Origin: Planctomycetaceae bacterium
Lineage (GTDB): Bacteria; Planctomycetota; Planctomycetia; Planctomycetales; Planctomycetaceae
Direction of reading: 5' to 3'
DNA: 9,639 nucleotides
NCBI GenBank assembly: GCA_020426085.1
Contig: JAGQQP010000117.1
Coordinates: forward strand, 1 to 9,639
A program made the position numbers and the translations under genes. Below the pieces are notes generated by a model, which saw only the letters and a list, made by a program, of their open reading frames with translations, was not told the DNA's origin and ran no database searches. Shown here one piece after another: positions 6,818 through 9,639 of the stretch; the first letter of the stretch is position 1; each line of letters begins with the position of its first letter.

Positions 6818-6846
6818 TTGACGTATTACGTAATGACCTGTTTTAC
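6818..6846 (+). promoter_or_regulatory. Candidate promoter of the M28 peptidase gene
   Basis: TTGACG (6818-6823) matches five of six -35 bases. At 17 bases the -10 position reads TTTTAC, only three of six. The spacer contains the perfect palindrome ATTACGTAAT (6825-6834), a possible operator. The predicted leader would be about 20 bases, consistent with the ATG at 6874. Confidence 0.22.
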
Positions 6847-6864
6847 AGACAAATCGAAAGAGAA

Positions 6865-6869
6865 AGAGG
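6865..6869 (+). promoter_or_regulatory. Ribosome binding site that sets the M28 peptidase start
   Basis: AGAGG lies four bases before the ATG at 6874. In-frame upstream candidates (GTG 6781, ATG 6805) lack such a site and would put 31 or 23 residues in front of the signal peptide, so 6874 is preferred. Confidence 0.6.
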
Positions 6870-6873
6870 TTTT

Positions 6874-8952
6874 ATGTCTGTCTGGAATATTAAATCCGCT
6901 GTTGTCACCGTTTGTTTCAAGTCCTGCATCTTCAGCCTGTTCAGTTTGAGTCTGCTCACATCGTCAGATCTCTCATCCGTTTACGGGGAAACTCCTGCCA
7001 AACCCGAGACAGCAGCAGTCAAAGCAAAATCAGAACCCGATTCTTCCAGCGGAAAACGCATGCTGGAGGCGATCAAATATCTGGCTTCTGATGAACTTGA
7101 AGGGCGCGGTGTCGACACTCAGGGTATCAATCTGGCAGCCGATTATATCGCCAAAGAATTTCAACAGGCTGGCTTAAATGTCAAGGTTATCGAAGAGGGC
7201 GCATTTCAGAAATTCACAATCAATACCGGCAGTAAACTGGGCCCCGTCAATCAACTGGAACTGACAGGGCCGGATGGCAAAACCCTTCCCCTGAAATACG
7301 ATCAGGAGTATCGGGCCTGCTCTTTCGGGGGCTCCGGAAAATTCGATGCGGACCTGGTATTCTGCGGATATGGTATTGATGCCGAAGATCTGAAATACAA
7401 TGATTACGCTGATCTGGACGTCAAAGATAAAGTTGTAATCATTATGCGACGGACTCCTCAACAGGGAGATAAAAAAAGCCCGTTTGCCGGTGCACATGGA
7501 ATCTCCCGCTATGCTGCTTTGCGCTATAAGGTCAGCACGGCTTTTGGCAAAGGGGCCAAAGCAATTCTGTTCGTGAATGATCCTAATTCGATTGAAGAAA
7601 ATAAAAAGGAAGCGAAAGAACTCGAACAGGATGCCATAGAAGAACTGATCACAACAACAGAGTCCTGGTCAAAAGCGAAGGCGCCAAAACAGGAAGAAGC
7701 AGAACGCGAACTCAAAAAAGCGTTACATGACATCCAACAGGCGCGGCAGGTTCTGAAAGAGGCGAAATTCGACAAACTGATGGAGTTCGGTTACGCCGGC
7801 AGTGGAGACGGTCGCTCCATACCGATCGCACATATTTCGATTGATGCCTGTAACCAGTTGTTAAAAGCCGCCGGAAAACCGACGCTGCAGGAACTGGAAC
7901 AGAATATTGACAAAGACCTGAAGCCGGAAAGCTTCACTCTGGCAGACTGGAAAGCAAAGGGTGAGATCTCTGTCGAACAGATTCGTACGGAAATAAAAAA
8001 TGTGATTGGCGTCCTGGAGGGGAAAGGCCCCCACGCTGACGAAACCATTGTGATTGGTGCCCACTACGATCATGTGGGTTATGGCGGTGAAGGTTCGCTG
8101 GCTCCCGGATCGACCGATGTCCATAACGGAGCCGATGATAATGCATCGGGAACCGTCGCCCTCATTGAACTGGCACGCAAACTGGCAGCCCGTAAAACAC
8201 CATTGCCGCGTCGAATTGTCTTTATCGCATTTACCGGCGAAGAGCGGGGACTGATCGGTTCCGCGCACTATGTGAAGAACCCGGTTTTCAACATGAAGAA
8301 TACGGTCGCCATGTTGAATATGGATATGGTGGGGAGACTGACCGACGATAAGCTCACCGTATTCGGAACGGGAACGGCGCCTCGCTGGGAAAAACTGGTT
8401 GAAGAAACCGCGAAAGCATATGAACTGAAACTCTCACTCAAACCAGAAGGTTTTGGCCCGAGTGATCACAGTTCGTTTTATGGGAAACAGATTCCCGTGC
8501 TCCATTTATTTACCGGGACACACAGCGACTATCATCGTCCTTCCGATGACTGGGACAAAATCAATATTCCCGGCATGCAGCGTGTGGTCAGCTTTCTCGA
8601 AGAAATTGCGGTTGCGACTGCTGAGAACCCGAAACGGCCCGAGTACGTGAAAATCGAACGCCCGGCTACAACCATGCGTTCCGGAAATCGGCCTTACTTC
8701 GGCAGTATCCCTGATTTTGGTGGCGAGGGCCCCGGTTATCATATTTCCGGTGCCTCTCCCGGCAGCCCTGCCGATAAGGCGGGACTGAAAGCTGGCGACT
8801 CCATCATCAAAATGGGGAAAACGAAAATTGACGGACTCGATGACTTTGATCTGGCACTCCGCATGTTCTCCCCCGGTGAAGAGGTTGAAGTGACAGTCAT
8901 GCGTGAAGGAAAACGGGTTAAACTGATCGTCAAGCTGGGCAAACCCAAATAA
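6874..8952 (+). CDS. Exported M28-family metallopeptidase with PA and C-terminal PDZ domains
   Basis: A 692-residue protein counted from ATG 6874. Residues 1 to about 38 form a signal peptide (hydrophobic CIFSLFSLSLL at 18-28), so it acts outside the cytoplasm. Residues about 62-160 begin the M28 peptidase fold (ELEGRGVDTQG) and about 160-320 resemble a protease-associated (PA) domain, interrupted at about 240-300 by a highly charged, helix-prone segment. The zinc aminopeptidase core (about 375-585) has the expected ligands: His397 in AHYDHVG, bridging Asp421 in GADDNASG, catalytic Glu456 with ligand Glu457 in TGEERG, Asp484 in NMDMVGR, and His554 in SDYHRPSDD. A PDZ domain occupies about 605-690 (GASPGSPADKAGLKAGDSI). 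Likely role: a zinc aminopeptidase cleaving peptides in the periplasm; the substrate is unknown. It diverges from the operon and ends eight bases from the convergent DUF481 gene. Confidence 0.9.
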   Translation: MSVWNIKSAVVTVCFKSCIFSLFSLSLLTSSDLSSVYGETPAKPETAAVKAKSEPDSSSGKRMLEAIKYLASDELEGRGVDTQGINLAADYIAKEFQQAGLNVKVIEEGAFQKFTINTGSKLGPVNQLELTGPDGKTLPLKYDQEYRACSFGGSGKFDADLVFCGYGIDAEDLKYNDYADLDVKDKVVIIMRRTPQQGDKKSPFAGAHGISRYAALRYKVSTAFGKGAKAILFVNDPNSIEENKKEAKELEQDAIEELITTTESWSKAKAPKQEEAERELKKALHDIQQARQVLKEAKFDKLMEFGYAGSGDGRSIPIAHISIDACNQLLKAAGKPTLQELEQNIDKDLKPESFTLADWKAKGEISVEQIRTEIKNVIGVLEGKGPHADETIVIGAHYDHVGYGGEGSLAPGSTDVHNGADDNASGTVALIELARKLAARKTPLPRRIVFIAFTGEERGLIGSAHYVKNPVFNMKNTVAMLNMDMVGRLTDDKLTVFGTGTAPRWEKLVEETAKAYELKLSLKPEGFGPSDHSSFYGKQIPVLHLFTGTHSDYHRPSDDWDKINIPGMQRVVSFLEEIAVATAENPKRPEYVKIERPATTMRSGNRPYFGSIPDFGGEGPGYHISGASPGSPADKAGLKAGDSIIKMGKTKIDGLDDFDLALRMFSPGEEVEVTVMREGKRVKLIVKLGKPK

Positions 8953-8960
8953 ATCAGCAA

Positions 8961-9639
8961 CTATTTGCGTGTATAAACCAGTGAAACGCTGCCCGTATAG
9001 TCGCTCTTCTTACGACCGGCGTTGGGGAACGAGTTATAAACCTGCAGCAGTCCCATGCGCAGATTCCAGCGGTCTTTATTATCCAGTTTGAATAACACTC
9101 CGGTTTCGGTAGTCACACGCAGAATTTGTGCGACATCCAGACTGGGAGTCCAGGTCTGTTTGTGTTCCAGTTTGACATGATCGGAAAGCGGCCACTTGAA
9201 TTCAAGCTCCGCAAACATATCGAACGTGGTTCGTTTTAAAGTGGGGCTGTTATAAATTTCGCGCGTTCCACCAGGACCAATACGAATAATCAGTCGTTTT
9301 TCATCCTCATTGATAAACCGATATCCCAAACCAGAGGAAATGGTTCCACGCCAGTCGAGATTTTCAAATTCATCATACGTATTTTTATTCGTGAAGAAGA
9401 TGATCCAGTTAGAGGTACGTGCAATATCTAAAGTGGCATTTCCATACCAGCGATTGGCATCACGAACTCCATTTGATTGCCCCCAGCGACCACCGATTTC
9501 AAACTCGAACAGGTTATCATTATCAGATTTTTCGAGATTCAGCCCGGTTGTGACGTAACTGCGATCGGTATTCCCCGCCAGATACGTTCCCCCCAGTTCG
9601 AACTGTTTTGTCCAGATTTCAACATATTCCCAACATTGT
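8961..9639 (-). CDS. DUF481 (YdiY-like) outer-membrane beta-barrel protein, N-terminus missing
   Basis: The last 225 codons of a gene that enters from the right edge; the start and any signal peptide lie outside the window, and the frame is open to base 9639. The visible part is rich in alternating aromatic and polar residues with Asn/Asp turns, typical of outer-membrane beta strands. Recognisable elements are ELGGTYLAGNTDRS near the start, LNLEKSDND, SGLGYRFI, FAELEFKWPLSDHVKLEHK, and the closing strand SVSLVYTRK. These fit DUF481, the YdiY 'salt-induced outer membrane protein' family; no biochemical function is established to my knowledge. The repeating strand-turn pattern with a conserved GNT near the first strand is what I recall for planctomycete members. 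Internal TTG and ATG codons could mimic a shorter gene starting near 9329, but the frame continues upstream with in-family sequence. Confidence 0.8.
   Translation of the reverse strand, partial: QCWEYVEIWTKQFELGGTYLAGNTDRSYVTTGLNLEKSDNDNLFEFEIGGRWGQSNGVRDANRWYGNATLDIARTSNWIIFFTNKNTYDEFENLDWRGTISSGLGYRFINEDEKRLIIRIGPGGTREIYNSPTLKRTTFDMFAELEFKWPLSDHVKLEHKQTWTPSLDVAQILRVTTETGVLFKLDNKDRWNLRMGLLQVYNSFPNAGRKKSDYTGSVSLVYTRK

Larger units (their letters stand above)
6565..6873. other. Divergent intergenic region between the ligase operon and the M28 peptidase
   Basis: This 309-base gap should hold the promoters of both divergent transcription units. I see no convincing gene, tRNA or strong terminator. 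It contains a candidate minus-strand promoter (6608-6635), a TTGACG box with a weak -10 on the plus strand (6818-6846), a perfect 10-base palindrome (6825-6834), and two copies of GTAATGAC (6718-6725 and 6830-6837). A 79-codon minus-strand frame runs open across most of it without an ATG or GTG start. Confidence 0.6.

Noticed and set aside
6781..6873. A 31-residue N-terminal extension of the M28 peptidase from GTG 6781
   Set aside because: It would bury the signal peptide, has no ribosome binding site, and overlaps the candidate promoter; ATG 6874 has AGAGG in front.
7791..8268. Minus-strand open frames of 70-135 codons opposite the M28 catalytic domain
   Set aside because: They lie wholly antisense to a well-supported conserved domain and show no recognisable motifs; they are shadows of its codon usage.
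8936..8947. Hairpin TGGG-CAAA-CCCA at the 3' end of the M28 peptidase gene as a terminator
   Set aside because: Only four pairs, inside the coding sequence, with no U tract after it. The eight-base gap between the convergent stops leaves no room for a normal terminator there.
8961..9329. A complete 122-residue protein starting at 9329
   Set aside because: The start would be TTG in mid-strand of a DUF481 barrel. The same frame continues without a stop to the right edge with family-like sequence, so this is the C-terminal part of a longer gene.

Overview
The window reads as ordinary chromosomal DNA from a planctomycete, probably a Gimesia/Planctomyces-like member of the Planctomycetales. The basis is a base composition near 50% GC by eye, and a secreted protein at the left edge that joins leucine-rich repeats, a CX4CH cytochrome-like domain and a BIG2-type Ig domain, an architecture I know essentially from planctomycetes. 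A PA/M28/PDZ exported peptidase and a DUF481 outer-membrane protein also fit. The genus is inference. I see no mobile element, CRISPR array, tRNA or rRNA.

Layout. (1) 1-1439, minus strand: secreted LRR + cytochrome c-like + BIG2 protein, cut off at the left edge. (2) 1440-1595: gap holding that gene's ribosome binding site, a candidate promoter with an inverted repeat, and a weak hairpin behind the next operon. (3) 1596-6564, minus strand: a tight four-gene operon transcribed in the order acyl-CoA ligase, thiolase, 3-hydroxyacyl-CoA dehydrogenase-family protein, 3-hydroxybutyrate dehydrogenase. Its junctions are a 4-base ATGA overlap, a 33-base gap and a 1-base TGATG overlap. (4) 6565-6873: divergent intergenic region. 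(5) 6874-8952, plus strand: exported M28 metallopeptidase with PA and PDZ domains. (6) 8961-9639, minus strand: DUF481 beta-barrel protein, convergent with the peptidase and cut off at the right edge.

How the genes work together. The operon reads as a ketone-body or short hydroxyacid route to acetyl-CoA. 3-Hydroxybutyrate is oxidised to acetoacetate, the acid is activated with ATP and CoA, and the thiolase splits acetoacetyl-CoA into two acetyl-CoA. There is no CoA-transferase (SCOT/AtoDA), so activation would fall to the ligase. That ligase is the most interesting item: its N-terminal region and core motifs resemble, from memory, the plant peroxisomal AAE17/AAE18 acyl-activating enzymes rather than classical acetoacetyl-CoA synthetase. 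The second dehydrogenase resembles the lambda-crystallin / L-carnitine dehydrogenase branch, so the true substrate may be a different 3-hydroxyacid or the other stereoisomer of 3-hydroxybutyrate. The flanking genes (LRR-cytochrome, peptidase, DUF481) concern the cell envelope and have no evident link to the operon.
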